Part shown: positions 1-12,600 of the stretch, piece after piece
Position numbering within the stretch: the first letter of the stretch is position 1
How the letters are laid out: the number at the start of each line of letters is the position of its first letter
The notes under the pieces: model-generated
Told to the model about the DNA's origin: nothing
The model's database searches: none
Seen by the model: the letters and a program-made list of their open reading frames with translations, nothing else
Assembly: GCA_008694505.1 (NCBI GenBank)
Contig: VZDJ01000219.1
Span: forward strand, 8,845,089-8,909,088
Reading direction: 5' to 3'
DNA from: Cyanoderma ruficeps
Lineage: Eukaryota; Chordata; Aves; Passeriformes; Timaliidae
DNA length: 64,000 nt
Position numbers and translations under genes: made by a program

Positions 1-1176
1 TAAATTTGTTGTAGGGTATTTTAGCTAAACAACACTGAGAATCTGAAACAGGTCATTGTTTCCTGCTGTCCAAGGGGTAAGGAACACAGAGAACAGTAAA
101 CAGAACTGGATTTTTGGCTTCAGAAGTATAATGCACACATATTTTGATCAGACATAAAATGTTTTCCTTTTATGATGATGGAAATACCCTGCATATTGGA
201 AGATATTCAAGCTATTCACAACAGCCTGCAGGAGGATTTAGAAGACCAATGAGTTCTTATGTGCTGCTGCTGCCTGACTAGAGGTTGACTCCAACACAAC
301 TTTCCTGCTTCTAGAGCATCATGCAAAACCATTTATGTACCAAGCACAAGTCAAGTTATTCGATCTTGCTACATATATGCAACCTAACTTACACATGGAT
401 TTTATGCCTGGAGGTGAGGAGAAAGCTTTGCATTTAAGAATACAAGGGAAAGATGTCCTTGGTAATGCTTAATGCTACTGAAATGTATGATTCATCAAAA
501 TCCACCAGCAGGTGGAAAAGCATTTAAAAGCATCTCTCTAAGAGAAAATGTCCCAAAACAACTCAAGAATGGAACTGGAATGGAAGCAAACTAAAAACCT
601 GTAAATGTCAACACAATGCTATAAAAGGGGGAGGAAGTTGTTATATCCTAAGCAGTAATGCAGAATCACCAGCAAGTACAAATCTTCACACACAAGCCAA
701 GATCACACTGCATTGAAGAGACCAAAGACAGATGACAGCACAGTGGCTGACTAATGTCAGGAGGTATGAAGGTTGCAAAGACTGCATTTCCATTCCCTAC
801 AGTTTCAGAAACCAGCAGCCAGTTATTGCACATCTACAGTGGAGAGTGCTGCAGCTGTACCTGGCTCACTATACTGAAGTTTTTTGAGTCTGCCCATCAC
901 TTGGTCCTTAAACCTGCACCCCTCCACGTCATTGCAATCTCAATAGCTCCATTGCCAGTATCTTTAATATAATTCTGTTTAATCTCCATTGTCCTAACAG
1001 TGCCAGCACCCATCTTCACACCATCTGGCACCATAGTCTAAAAGAGAGTGGCTGTTATTAGGACTGGAAACATCCAACGAATGCATCTGTGAATTACAAT
1101 GCACCTATTACACCAAGTGAAGCAAAAGAGCACCAAAAGAGAACAGTTTCCAAACAAAGCAACTTTATTATCTTAC
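1..1176 (-). other. RNF130 intron 5 (partial)
   Basis: This stretch follows the exon 5 donor and runs to the window edge. No further RNF130 exon is recognised. A minus-strand stretch at about 910-1035 has 40-odd open codons but is broken by stops beyond them and matches nothing I know. Confidence 0.8.
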
Positions 1177-1259
1177 TTGCATGGCAAAATGCGAACAACA
1201 TCGTTCTGCTTGTAACTCTCAATGCAGACAGCACAATGATCAAAGTCTGGGTCTGTTTC
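1177..1259 (-). CDS. RNF130: RNF130 exon 5: first half of RING-H2
   Basis: 27 codons plus two bases, acceptor TTTTAG|GA and donor AA|GTAAGA. It encodes ETDPDFDHCAVCIESYKQ then NDVVRILPCK. The CAVC pair provides the first two zinc ligands and LPC the third. The remaining ligands (HVFHKSC onward) belong to the next exon, outside the window. This exon is the last RNF130 coding piece visible. Confidence 0.96.
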
Positions 1260-2822
1260 CTAAAATGAATAGAATGAGATTGCAAGTCAAGAGTTGAGGC
1301 TATGACAAATGTCAAAGTAGTTGTGACTAGTAAACGAACTGAACTGTGCCAAGTGGCTGTTACTAAGCTATAAACCCAATGACTGCATTATATTCCAACA
1401 TGACTTAAGCAAGAAAAGCATCTCATACATGCAAAACTCCCCTTTCTCGGAGATGGTAAATCATCATTTGATACATAAGCTAAATAAGGCCTAAGATGAT
1501 TCTAATGTTCAGTGAAATCATTATAAAATTTCCAGAAGTTACAATATTTTTAAATGATATTTTTAAATCTATTTCAAAATTCCAAATGAAAAAGAGAGGA
1601 TTTCATTTGTATATAGATATGGCATCAATTATACATATTTAAAATGTTTGGGCCTATGACACAAAACAAGCTGTGCCTTCTCTTAGTTCAACTTCATTAT
1701 TCTTTTTGATGCCAGCCAGCTACAAGTCAAGACACCAAGACAGGGACCAGAGCAAAGCCACAGCCACTCCTGGTCAGTACCAGCCAGGGCTGCACACAGA
1801 GAATGCTGATGGCTCCTCTGAGGAAGAAAAAGGTTTTTCCCACTCTGTTCACCTGCACATACACCTCATGCTGTCTGTACTGCAACCTATATAGCACTTG
1901 CCAGTTCTGAATTTATGCTGTCAAGACAACAGCATTATTTTACATGGAAAGGTTCCTCTAATTTGTATGTTCTCCAATTCCAGGAAAGATTTAGTGCAGT
2001 GGGCTGTTTTGAAATAGAATTACACAGGGAGGGAGGAAGAACAGAAAGACATTTTCTCTGCCTTCTCTCTGGAAGCAAATTTTCTGATCATTTCCAAATC
2101 TCCCACTGCTGATAGTGTTGATAAGAAAAAAGGAATCACAATAAAAAGGCCCTAAGAATTAATATTTTAAAAATCAAATCATAGCAAGAATCCCCCTGCC
2201 TTTTGAAAATTAAAGCCAAAAAATTAAGCAAGATTAAATTACTACTTTTTCCTTTCAGAATCAAAAATAAAGCAATACTGCTCACAAAAGTGAAAAAAGC
2301 TTAGGACATAACACACCATATATTTTAGTCTGTACACTAGCAAGAAATATTCTTGGAGTAACTTTGACTGAAATACCTCTTTATGCTCCCCGTTAAATTA
2401 CTGAATATTTTACTTAAGAGATTATCTTCAATTACCTGTCTTTTAAATTTATTTTTCCTTTAAAGAACTTACACATGATAAGGCTCTAAGCTTTAGAATT
2501 CAACACAAACAATGCCAGCCCTATGTACTCATGCCAGGACACCCTCCCAGTCAGCCAGCACACAAAACCACCCTCAGTCACAGTCGCCAGATGGAGTGCA
2601 AATAGTATTTAAGAAAGAAAAACTACTTTTAAATATACAGAACTACAGCACAAATCAAAACTAACAGTTACACAAAATATTGTGCCACAGGACAATGTAA
2701 GCCTTCAACAAGGAAGGCAAAGTCATAAACCAGAAACAGAAAGAAAAAAAATCAGATTGTTTCCCAGAAAAAAAATTAAACATGATGCTCAAGTTTATCA
2801 CGTTGAAATCTTATTATTATAC
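1260..2822 (-). other. RNF130 intron 4
   Basis: A 1.56 kb AT-rich intron. No exon, RNA gene or recognisable repeat was seen. Confidence 0.85.
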
Positions 2823-2894
2823 CTTATCACCCTTCTTTACTGTCCTGGTTGTCAATTTACCAATGGCTTTCTTGGCAGCATCTCCAAGACGACG
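2823..2894 (-). CDS. RNF130: RNF130 exon 4: basic linker between membrane helix and RING
   Basis: A 72-base, 24-codon phase-0 exon encoding RRLGDAAKKAIGKLTTRT followed by VKKGDK, with acceptor TTATTAG|CG and donor AAG|GTATAA. It differs from human at about one position (G for S after AI). The lysine/arginine-rich linker connects the membrane helix to the RING. Because it is a multiple of three and phase 0 on both sides, skipping it would keep the frame. Confidence 0.95.
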
Positions 2895-5800
2895 CTAATA
2901 AAGTGACAAAGAAGAGAACACAAATTAACCCTGATAAACAAGCTTCATTAGTGTCCTTTATAATGACTTATTTGGACTCAATAATACCATTGCAATACAC
3001 ACTATGGCAGCAGGCCAACACATAAGACAAAATGCAAACGCAGCAAGGCACAGAGATTCGTCGAGAAGGAAAAACAGCCAACAGCTGAATCCTCAAATGC
3101 TCTCCACAAGCATGGGCATAAAACTCATGGAATGTATAGAAGTCTACAGAATTCAATCAACATTGATGTGCAAAACTAATCAAACCCAAGTTGCAGGACA
3201 AAAGCTGAGGCAATATCCCAGTCTCAATGATTTCCATTATATTCTGTTCATACTGGCTTTTATTCAGCGTGCTGTAATATACTGCTAGTTCTCTTAAGCC
3301 TGAATTATTTTTGTATTTCCTCTCTGAGCAGGCTGGTCTTATTCTGAGATGCAAAAGATCCTCCCAGTGTAACCTAGTTTCTCTCTTGCTATTACCCAAA
3401 ACCACCAGGATCTCATAAAAGAAAAAAAAAAATATGGGTCACGAAATCCAAACAAGCCAATACAGACTTAAATAAAGCTGAAATTAATACTGGTTTGAAG
3501 ATAACCTCAATCTGAATGCAGAGGCTGAATTATTTTTTTGCTGTTCATGCTGTTTTATACCACCACAACTGGATGGAAGGAGATTTTCTGACATTCAAGT
3601 GCTGATTCCTATGGAAATGCCCAGTTTCCAGCCAATAAAGAACAGCTGTTTGTCACTGTTTGCCCGCTGGAGTCCCAGAGATGGGCACTGAATGAAACAA
3701 AGATCCTGCCATCTTCCTTCAGGGACATGAGACATCAGAGCTGGTTTACAACTGACTCAAAAACCAGAAGTTACCTATCTCCTCTTTTCCCCTCCAACCT
3801 GTACCAAGTACTCTTCCTTTGAAAGGGATGGGCTGCTTCTGAGAATGCAGCTCTCAAAACCTCTCCTGCAGCCTGCAATAAATGTGTGGGGGTTTGTGCC
3901 CACCTTTTATAAAACTGAAACCCACATCCTTCATAAGGTGTGTCCCCTGTACCACACATTGCCCTGCATGCAAACTGCAATGAAAGTTGCTTTTATCAGA
4001 AAAAGAAGTCTGTATCACTACTGACTGTACCACTTATTCTAGAATTACATAAGCACTTTTCTTCCTTGTGGTTTTTACAAAACAGCAGCTCTTATATTTT
4101 TTAGAGCAAGGATTTGAAAAAAATCAGATATACAGTTCCAGCTACTGAACTACATCCATGTAGGAAGTACAGCATCAGAAGCAGAGCTGGGATGGGAAAT
4201 TATACGGTTCCTAAAGTCAGAAATCTCACCCTAACTTCAATATGTGAGAATTTGGTCAATTTAAGCAGATCTAAATTACTTGTCCTGGAACAAGCCTATT
4301 GGTCTGAGTACTTAATGACAAGAATACACTGGGCACACTGCTGGAGTAGATAACCATTGCATAACCAAAAGCATGATAGTAAGAGAGGAACGAGGCTGAA
4401 ATGGCATTTATTTTAAATGCTCAACTCTACCAGCTAAGTAAATGTGGGTAGTATCTATATTTAGTTCTACTGCATGCAATTGCATATGCACTACAAGAAT
4501 TCTAAAGATTATTTTCCCATTGAAAGCATAATATTTCACCAGAACTCTCCCAACATACTGAAGTTCTTTTACTTAAATAAATTTGCTAAATAATAACTTC
4601 CATCTCTTCCGTTTAGAGAGGTCAATCTCTTCCATTTTCTAATTTTAACAAATACTCTTTCATGTTAACACTGGGAATGCTCAGGATTGCTATCTTGCAA
4701 AGTTAGGGCATAGGCACACAGCATATGTTTCCCTTTAAAACCCACAACTGTCTGGATGGAAAAGGTCACTTCCACGTGCAAAAGAGTTTCACACCTCCAG
4801 CAGAAACACGCAAGAATAATGATGTGAAATATCAATATCTCCTTGTGTTATCTACAAAAGACAGCAAGTTTTGGATGGCTTTGATTTAAAAAACAGAAAA
4901 ACCTGCACCTTTGACATAACTTAAAAACAGGATCATAGCCTAAACCAAGTTATTTCATCACTAACAGTACAGTCTTTGTGAAAGCTCTCAAAGCTCTTTT
5001 AAAAAAAGCTGTAGCTGTCGCCACTTTCTTATTAAAGTTTAATAAGCTCAGCTTTTTAAACCACATAAAATTTTCATCAAGTTTCTCGTGACCTTTGTAA
5101 AAATCTAAAGGAAGAAAAAAGGTCCTAAGAGCCTTTTCCCAGTGGAGCAACTCTTTTGACACGTGGACATTTGGAAGGAGCCTAGAGCCATGTAGGGGAT
5201 AGAGAAGGCACAATTTTGTATTCCACAGACATTCATTAAGTTACAGTTATATTTAAACTTTCATCATCCCAAGGGACCACGCTAAGTACCGGCTCCAGTG
5301 TGGTCATTTAAGAATGAAATCCTGAGGAAAATCTACAGGATGCCCATGGGAACTTCAGCATCAGACACTATTTATAGTAACTGAAAAGGAAATCCTGAGC
5401 CACGGCTGAGGCTTTGTAAGACTGAATTTATTTTAGGTCTGACAGAACACCAAAGAACTGGCCCACAGTCAGCTGCTGTGTATCAGCTGTAATTTGGGGG
5501 ATAGGGAGGACAGTGACTAGAGGTCAGGAGGTTTCTAAGTTAGCCTTGACAGAGAGACAGGGCAAAGAGGGCATTGTGGATTTCCTGAGGTTTACTGACC
5601 CTTCTCAATAAAAGGCACACTATGGAGGGTCATTAAGTTCACACTAGTAAAACATTTACTTCTAAAGTTTATCTGTGTTTGAGTTGAGAACTTGAGTTAG
5701 TCTAGATTTCTGGGTATGGCCATACATAACTCAGTTTTTAAACAAATTAAGAGCTGAAAAAGAATGCAAGAAAGGCGTACTGGACAAAATATATGACCAG

Positions 5801-6362
5801 GAGAATTAGGCACTCCTTACCAAGGGTGATCTCAAAGTTGAAAGATAACACAGACCACTAAGCAGCTCTACACCTTAGTTTTCTTACCCTAACATTCATG
5901 ACAGATTACAGTTTGGGAATACTTTTGTACAATTTCTGAATGACCCGAACTGTTACAAAACGTATCCTTAAGAGCATGAAGAGAATTCATAACGTTTGCT
6001 CAGTGTTCCCCTACACTACACAAGTTGATTCGAATTTAACACTCCTCCCCATTCCCAACATACATCCAATATGTATTACTCAGCCAACACAAAATCCATC
6101 TTACTTTTGGACTTACACAAACCAAAACACAAGTATTTTGCTTCAGTCCTGTTCTTTGCTGTCATGTAATAGGATCTATACCAGTGCTACTCAGGATGAA
6201 AACACTCTGCTATATACAAACCCTCTTCTGGCAACATGCTCTGCCTTGGAACAAAGAGGTTCTGAACACCAGTTTGATGGGCATTCCTTATTTGTTCTCT
6301 ATTGATTATTGTTTACAGAAATACTATCTCCATAATGTAAGAGAAAAGAAGAGACTCCTTAC
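2895..6362 (-). other. RNF130 intron 3
   Basis: A 3.47 kb AT-rich intron. The open frames in it are short and unlike any protein I know. No repeat family was recognised. Confidence 0.85.
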
Positions 6363-6613
6363 CTGATTTCTGTCACGTGCACTTGTGTACCTGATCTTCT
6401 GGATGAAGTAAAATATTAACCATGCTGAAGAAATGATCATCAAAACAATGAATGATATTGACACAAAGACTAGAGAGCCCCGACTGAAGTTCTTCGGGGG
6501 AACACGGGACCCCACTGCTATGGCCATCAGGACAGAGATATTCTTTTCCAAATAATTCAGGATCTCCTTAACCTTTGATTCTGTAATCATGACAGCAACA
6601 ATGTCTCCAGTTC
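6363..6613 (-). CDS. RNF130: RNF130 exon 3: end of PA domain and transmembrane helix
   Basis: 83 codons plus a two-base split codon, acceptor TATAG|GA and donor CAG|GTAAGG. It encodes [10 protein letters not shown] and the end of the PA domain ([17 protein letters not shown]). The highly conserved [19 protein letters not shown] follows, leading into one hydrophobic helix (about residues 45-70 of the exon). The cytosolic stop-transfer region is [15 protein letters not shown]. Against the human protein it is almost unchanged from NFSRG onward, so the membrane anchor is strongly conserved. Confidence 0.97.
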
Positions 6614-9600
6614 CTATAGAAAGGGGAAAAAAGTTTAATTTTTATTTATAATTAACGTGGCATGCTAGTCACAAGGTCTTCCAAATGCAAAGCCATCTGA
6701 CAACTCAAGAGGTTTTAATCTAAGGCATCTACAGCACACTGAACTGGGCATTCTACTCATGCCTTGTCCTTCAAACCCAGATTTTTCAAATAAGGGCATT
6801 AACATACAAACTCTCTGCAGCTCCACACATAGTAACAGATCTCTACTGCTGGTTACACAGTACTTCCCACATTGTAATTACTGTGTGCAGTCTGAACTAG
6901 CTTTCAAAAGTACATTTGTTCCAGATCTGAAGCCATGAATACCTAAACAGGCAACTCTCAGAAAAACATTTAGGAGATGAGTGACAATATGAGACTATTG
7001 CTCCAGCACCCTTAGCATAGTGCTGTGGATGGTGCTGAGGAGAGTTATGCAAGTTCCCCTGCGTGGTTATGTGGCTGCAAAGTAAAAGAGAATTGAAAAA
7101 ACTTGGCAGAAGTTTGACTGCTGATTTTATCACCCATACAAAGACACGCTTGATAGGATCGCAAAGAGGCTGTCAGCTTCATCAGCTCCATTTTCAATGT
7201 GTAGCCCATCTGTTTTCATAGTGTCTTGCCTCTAGACTGTTTCCTGTCCCAAAGGGAAAATTATTGGCACAAGGATAATAGGAAAACCATAAGCCTTGCT
7301 GAAAAAGAACAAAATCACCTATAGAGCAGAGAGAGCACCCATGTTTTAAAGCAATGACCCCATTAAAAAAAGAGGATCTTGAACATAGGGTAATTCTCAG
7401 TTCAAAGAAAGAAGTTTCAGAAAAACCAAAGACAGGGAGAAAAAAACCCCTTGTGAAGTTTCATTCTTATTCATCCAGACTTACTTGCTTCCTATACTAA
7501 AGACCCTTTCAAGACCTGTTTTCAAAATGCTTGCAAAATCTGTTCATCTGCTTGTTCCATCTGCTTGCTCCAATTCACATTCCCTCAGAGAGGAATGGTA
7601 TAAGGCAAACGACTTCAGCACCAAGATTCTGGATTTAGAGTGGATTTACACTACAGAGAACCTAGTGTGACAGTGAAGAACATGAGGTCCTATTTAAATA
7701 CAAGGCATTTGTTCAGAGTCACTTAATCAAAACCTAATTTTTAAGAATCTACTGTATCCACAAAATGTTCAAGAGCCAAAAGAGCAGCATCTTTGAAACT
7801 CTGGGCACAATAACTCAGGGTGACAGCTACATAATATTACAAAATAGAAACTTTTTAATGGAGTTGTGCAACACCCTTACATGTTCTCTTGTTATTCTTT
7901 GAATTCACCATGCTAAATGGTAACATTTACAGTCACTATCATCAGTTTTCCTATTAAGTTCACTAACGTCAGTGGTGTGGATTGTGCTCACAGAACTACT
8001 CAAAAGAACCAAAACTGATAATCTCAGAAATTAAAATTTGAACAATAATTGAAAAAAAATTCCACAGCCCTCAAATTGCTTTCCTCAAGAAATTTAAACT
8101 TAACTTTATTTAAAATTGAAATGGCAAAGTCATTCAGGTCTCGTCCTGCTAACATAGGACTAAATAGGAAAAGAAAGTTGAGTGTTTACTTCTGAATAGT
8201 TTTGAAACAGTGCCACAGTAATTAAAAAGCTTTGAATAGCAATGAAAACTCAACACAATTTATTTAATCTCTAGTATAGCACAGACTCATACAAGATCAA
8301 CTTTAATCCAGCTCTCAAGAGACACTTCAGTACCAAGTTTGGTCTCATGCAAAAATAACCAAGATATTTAACAGATAGCAAATCTCAAAGTAGAAGTCCA
8401 TCACTAGCTTTATTTTCAGAGAAATCTACCAAGATTCCTATTTGTCCAGTTGGAAAGACAGCTCCTGCCCAGACTTGCAGCACATTTTTACAGCACAAGA
8501 GACACCCTTCCTGCAAGATCCTGTACATAGCTGCAGCACATGCTCCTCAACCCCAAATCCCTGCAGCTCAGATAGTGCAAGATCAATCAAGAGCAGAAAA
8601 TTTATATCACTTGATATTTTCCCCAGACTTCCCTTCTGCTCTTCATATCCAGTTCAGACAGAAGAAAGGCAGGGAAGGCCACAGGAAGACTGTATTCCCC
8701 AGGGCACATATTCTGCTAAGCTTCCCCGCTAGGAATTTATTTGCACTGAGAAATTATGTTAGCATTAAAATATCAAGCTAAAGCACTCAATGTAATATTC
8801 TAACATGATTTATAGCTACTGCAAAGCAAAGATGACAAAGATCTTCTGATACTAGTCCAGTTCTATCTGAATCCAAAGCTGAAGCCTCTACCTATTCCCT
8901 GCTGCCCAGGGAATGTGACAAAGCTGACAATCTGTCATGCGTTTTATATAAAGCCCAGCACAATGGGAACCTCTGGCATCACTGCAAAGTGATTTGCATT
9001 CCAAATGACTCAACTGGGAACAGCCAAAGTGCTACTGCTGCTTCTGACCCTGCCAGAGCCAAGGAGAACTGCAGAAAAGAAAAATAAATTGTGTCTGTTT
9101 AACATACTGAAGCTCAGTGGAAACTGGGACTTGGTTCATCCGTATTTTTGTCAGGGGCATCACCCTAAATAATTTTAGCAAGAACTCCCTGTTTGAGAAC
9201 AATTGGGGGCAGGAGGAGACAGTGACTCATTTATTTTAAGCACACCTTGAAATCTTGTATTTCTGAAACTTTAGCAGAAAAAAAATCCTCAGGTGAAGAC
9301 AGAAAGACTGCAAAGTGTTTGTGAAACTCAGAATATGGTCTTATTCCATAATCTTACGAAAAGCAATATTCTGCTCGGCCAAGAACACAGTGTCCAGAGA
9401 AAAGAATCTGGATTGCTTACTAGAGCCAATGAACTACACATGGAACCCCAGATGACAAGCTAGGACAGACGGTAGGCATAAGATAAATATTGATGCCTGT
9501 AAACATAAATCATTTAATTGCTATCATCCAAGCCCAGGCAGCTCTTTCTAGCTTGCAATTTTACCATGCGCATGTTTAATTAGGATAGTTATACAACTCT

Positions 9601-12600
9601 GTGTATGAAAAGGGATGAAGTTGTGACTAATCATTAAATCTGTGTAATTTTACATTGTGAGAGCAGAAGACAGAAGAACTTAAAAGCTGAGAAGACGGTA
9701 AAAACAACACTATGGGAAAAATGCCAACATCTAGAAGTTTCCTGTAGAGCTCATAAGGAAACTGTTTAACTCTCTCACTGACCTATTCACATCTCCTAGC
9801 AATGCTAAAAGAGCACGCTTAGAAAGTCAATAAAATGTCATCTCAAAGAAATGTTACAAGTGTCATCACAGGCGAATATTTGTGCTGCTTTTGTTGGGAG
9901 TTTTTGTAGGGTTTTTTTTCATCTTTTGTTGTTGTTGTCGTTGTTGATTCTTGACTACCAAATGTTCATCTGAAGCTCAAAATATAGATAACTATATCCA
10001 AGACACCAGGCTGAAGCTGAAGACAGGCATGGTTCAAAGAACAGACTTCAGGCACCTTCAATCCACTTAGCATCCATTTGAGGTCGCAGGGAATGGCAGC
10101 CTGGGAAAATTCAACTGCCAATCAGGCTGCAATACTTCAACCACCTTCTTGCAGAAGGGAAGGGCAAAACCTTAGATCCCACCTCTAGTGTGGAAAATGT
10201 CACACCACCTTTAAGAGGCACTGAACCATTATGATTTAATGCAACAAGGTTTGCAGAGAGCTGAGAATTAAGTCAGATACTCATAACAAAGGCCAGTGAT
10301 TTGCTAATGGCTGATATTTTAAGCTAAAGTCCTTGCAATAAGTCTCTGATAGTAGCTGCTGATGCTGCAGACACAGTATGAAGCACAGAGACTGCACTCA
10401 TCTCATGCTTGTGAAAGAATACTGTCCTCTCTTTAAATAGCAGAGAAAATTTACCTGCAACTGAGTCCTTTCATTACTTCTTTCTGAAAAACCTAAATGC
10501 AGCACATTTACCTGAATAATTCTGCTGGTGAAAATTTCAGAGTACTTCCTTAGAAAACACAAATTGCCTATTTCCTGATAAAGGTAAAGATTGGTCCAGA
10601 CAGTCACTTGAAAGGTGGATTCAGACAGTAAAATGCTACTGCCTTTCTGAGTGCAGCAATAGGATCATTATGATGATAATGTAATTGGAAATAAAACTGC
10701 CCATCCTCAAAAACCAGACTTCACTATTCTTCTATTAAAATCCTGTAGCTGTGTGCTAAGCATTTCTGAATGCATTATATCAGAAATAAAAAGACAGGAA
10801 CACCTACTATACAATACCCAGGAAAGGGATCAGTGCTATCACTGTGAGCGACAGATTTCTTGGAATAACATCAACTAACAGTGAAACCACTCCAACAGAA
10901 TTTCTGAGCCCAGAAAATGACAAAGAAAGCAGGAAAGCAGTAAAGAAAGCACCATGGCTGAATATGAAATTTTGAGAGACCGATTGTGAGTTCTGTGAAA
11001 ACCCCAGAAGACATCTGAGCTGCATGAGAGCAGAGGTGGAAGCAAGGATTACCTGTACAAAGGAAGGGATTCAGCCATAGAGGATATAATCCATGGAACC
11101 CGTGAGGTAAAGGATAAGCAAAAGGCACACTGACCTGTATGCAAAGCTGTGCTGCTAGAAAAAGTAGGCTTGGGGAGAACTGTTTTTAAAATAAAAATTC
11201 CATGGCACAACAGTGGGGAAACCCACACATTTATCAGGCACCTTAACGTTTTTGTCTGATGCACAAAAATCTTACACTCTAAACAGGTTTATGGGAAAGC
11301 AGATACCAAGAGGACGAGCCTTGGCAGATCTTCAGAGTCATTAAAACCGGTCTAGCTGCACATATTTTTATTTTGATCTAATCAGAAAGTAAACAAGAAC
11401 ACATCCAAGCTGTCAACACACGAGCAGTCCCAAGAGTAGAATATGTTGTTTGAGATGCCCCATATCAAATACTTCTGAAAACAGAAAAAGACCATAATAT
11501 TTGACAGTCATTGTATTCTAAACAAGACAAGAATTTAATGCCAGAATATATACATTAATTTTAAAATGAGACTGGTAGCATTTTAAAACATTCGCCTTCC
11601 TGTTGCCTTAATAATATTGAAAATGTTGAATTCCTGCCTGTACGTAAACATCTAGTTTAGGATGCCTATTTTGTGTAGTAACGGATACCAGAACAAATTT
11701 TACAAAATTATGAGAAAAATCATAAAGGGCAGCAGCATATGAAACTATTACCCAAAACTCAGGCTCTCACAGGGTGCCTCAGTTAAATACAACCAGTGGA
11801 ACAACTTTCTATCCCAAAACACTAAGCAGGTATTTTCAGAAATCACAAGTCTCTTTGCTGCACAAACCTATACAAAACAACCTGAATAAAAAAGCTTCTG
11901 AAACTAAAACTTGAATTCTCTCTACTCAAGAGGATGAAGTAGTAGGTATTTCAAGTTCAGTGAGGAAAAAGGTTTCTATGAAATACTGTCAATGTGAGCC
12001 TGAAGAACACTCAAAACTGTTCTTTGTAGCAAAAAGAACTTCAGAAATTCACTGTCAGGCAAAGACAGAGTCCTGCTCTGTGCCCTCTAAACATGATTAT
12101 ACACACTTCAGTGCTCTGCAGCGTGCCAGGCACTGCTGTACTGCAGACATGATGGACCATCACAAAGTCCTGCTCCTTTAAGAAAAGCAGGTATTGATTG
12201 AGGCATATGATTAAAAAAACCAGAAACAGCAAGAGCAACTTTTCAAAAATGGGTGTGACACAATTCAAATAGTATCACAAACCAAATACTAAAGTTAAGT
12301 CAGATTCTTGTTGTGCTAGCCTGTAGCACATTAAGTTCACAAGTGATAAATAATAAACATATAAGCCCATCCTCCTTCATTAGACAAGAAACAATGCCTC
12401 ACTATGATGTCCTTGCTGTACTTTTGATCAGCTTTATCATCTACTGTGAGCAAGAGTTCCTAAAAGGAGAGCCAAACAGCAAAATCAGCCGAGAAAACGG
12501 TTGGGCTGTATTTAGATGACAACTACTGACACATTATTTCATAACCCAATTGCACTATTCCGACACTCAGGGAAACGTTTCTTAAGGAGAAATTTGCATA

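Noticed and set aside
910..1035. Minus-strand stretch with about 45 open codons (including MVPDGVKMGAGTVRTMEI)
   Set aside because: It looked like a pseudogene fragment or a later RNF130 exon, but it does not match the RNF130 C-terminus, is followed by stops, and I could not assign it to any protein.
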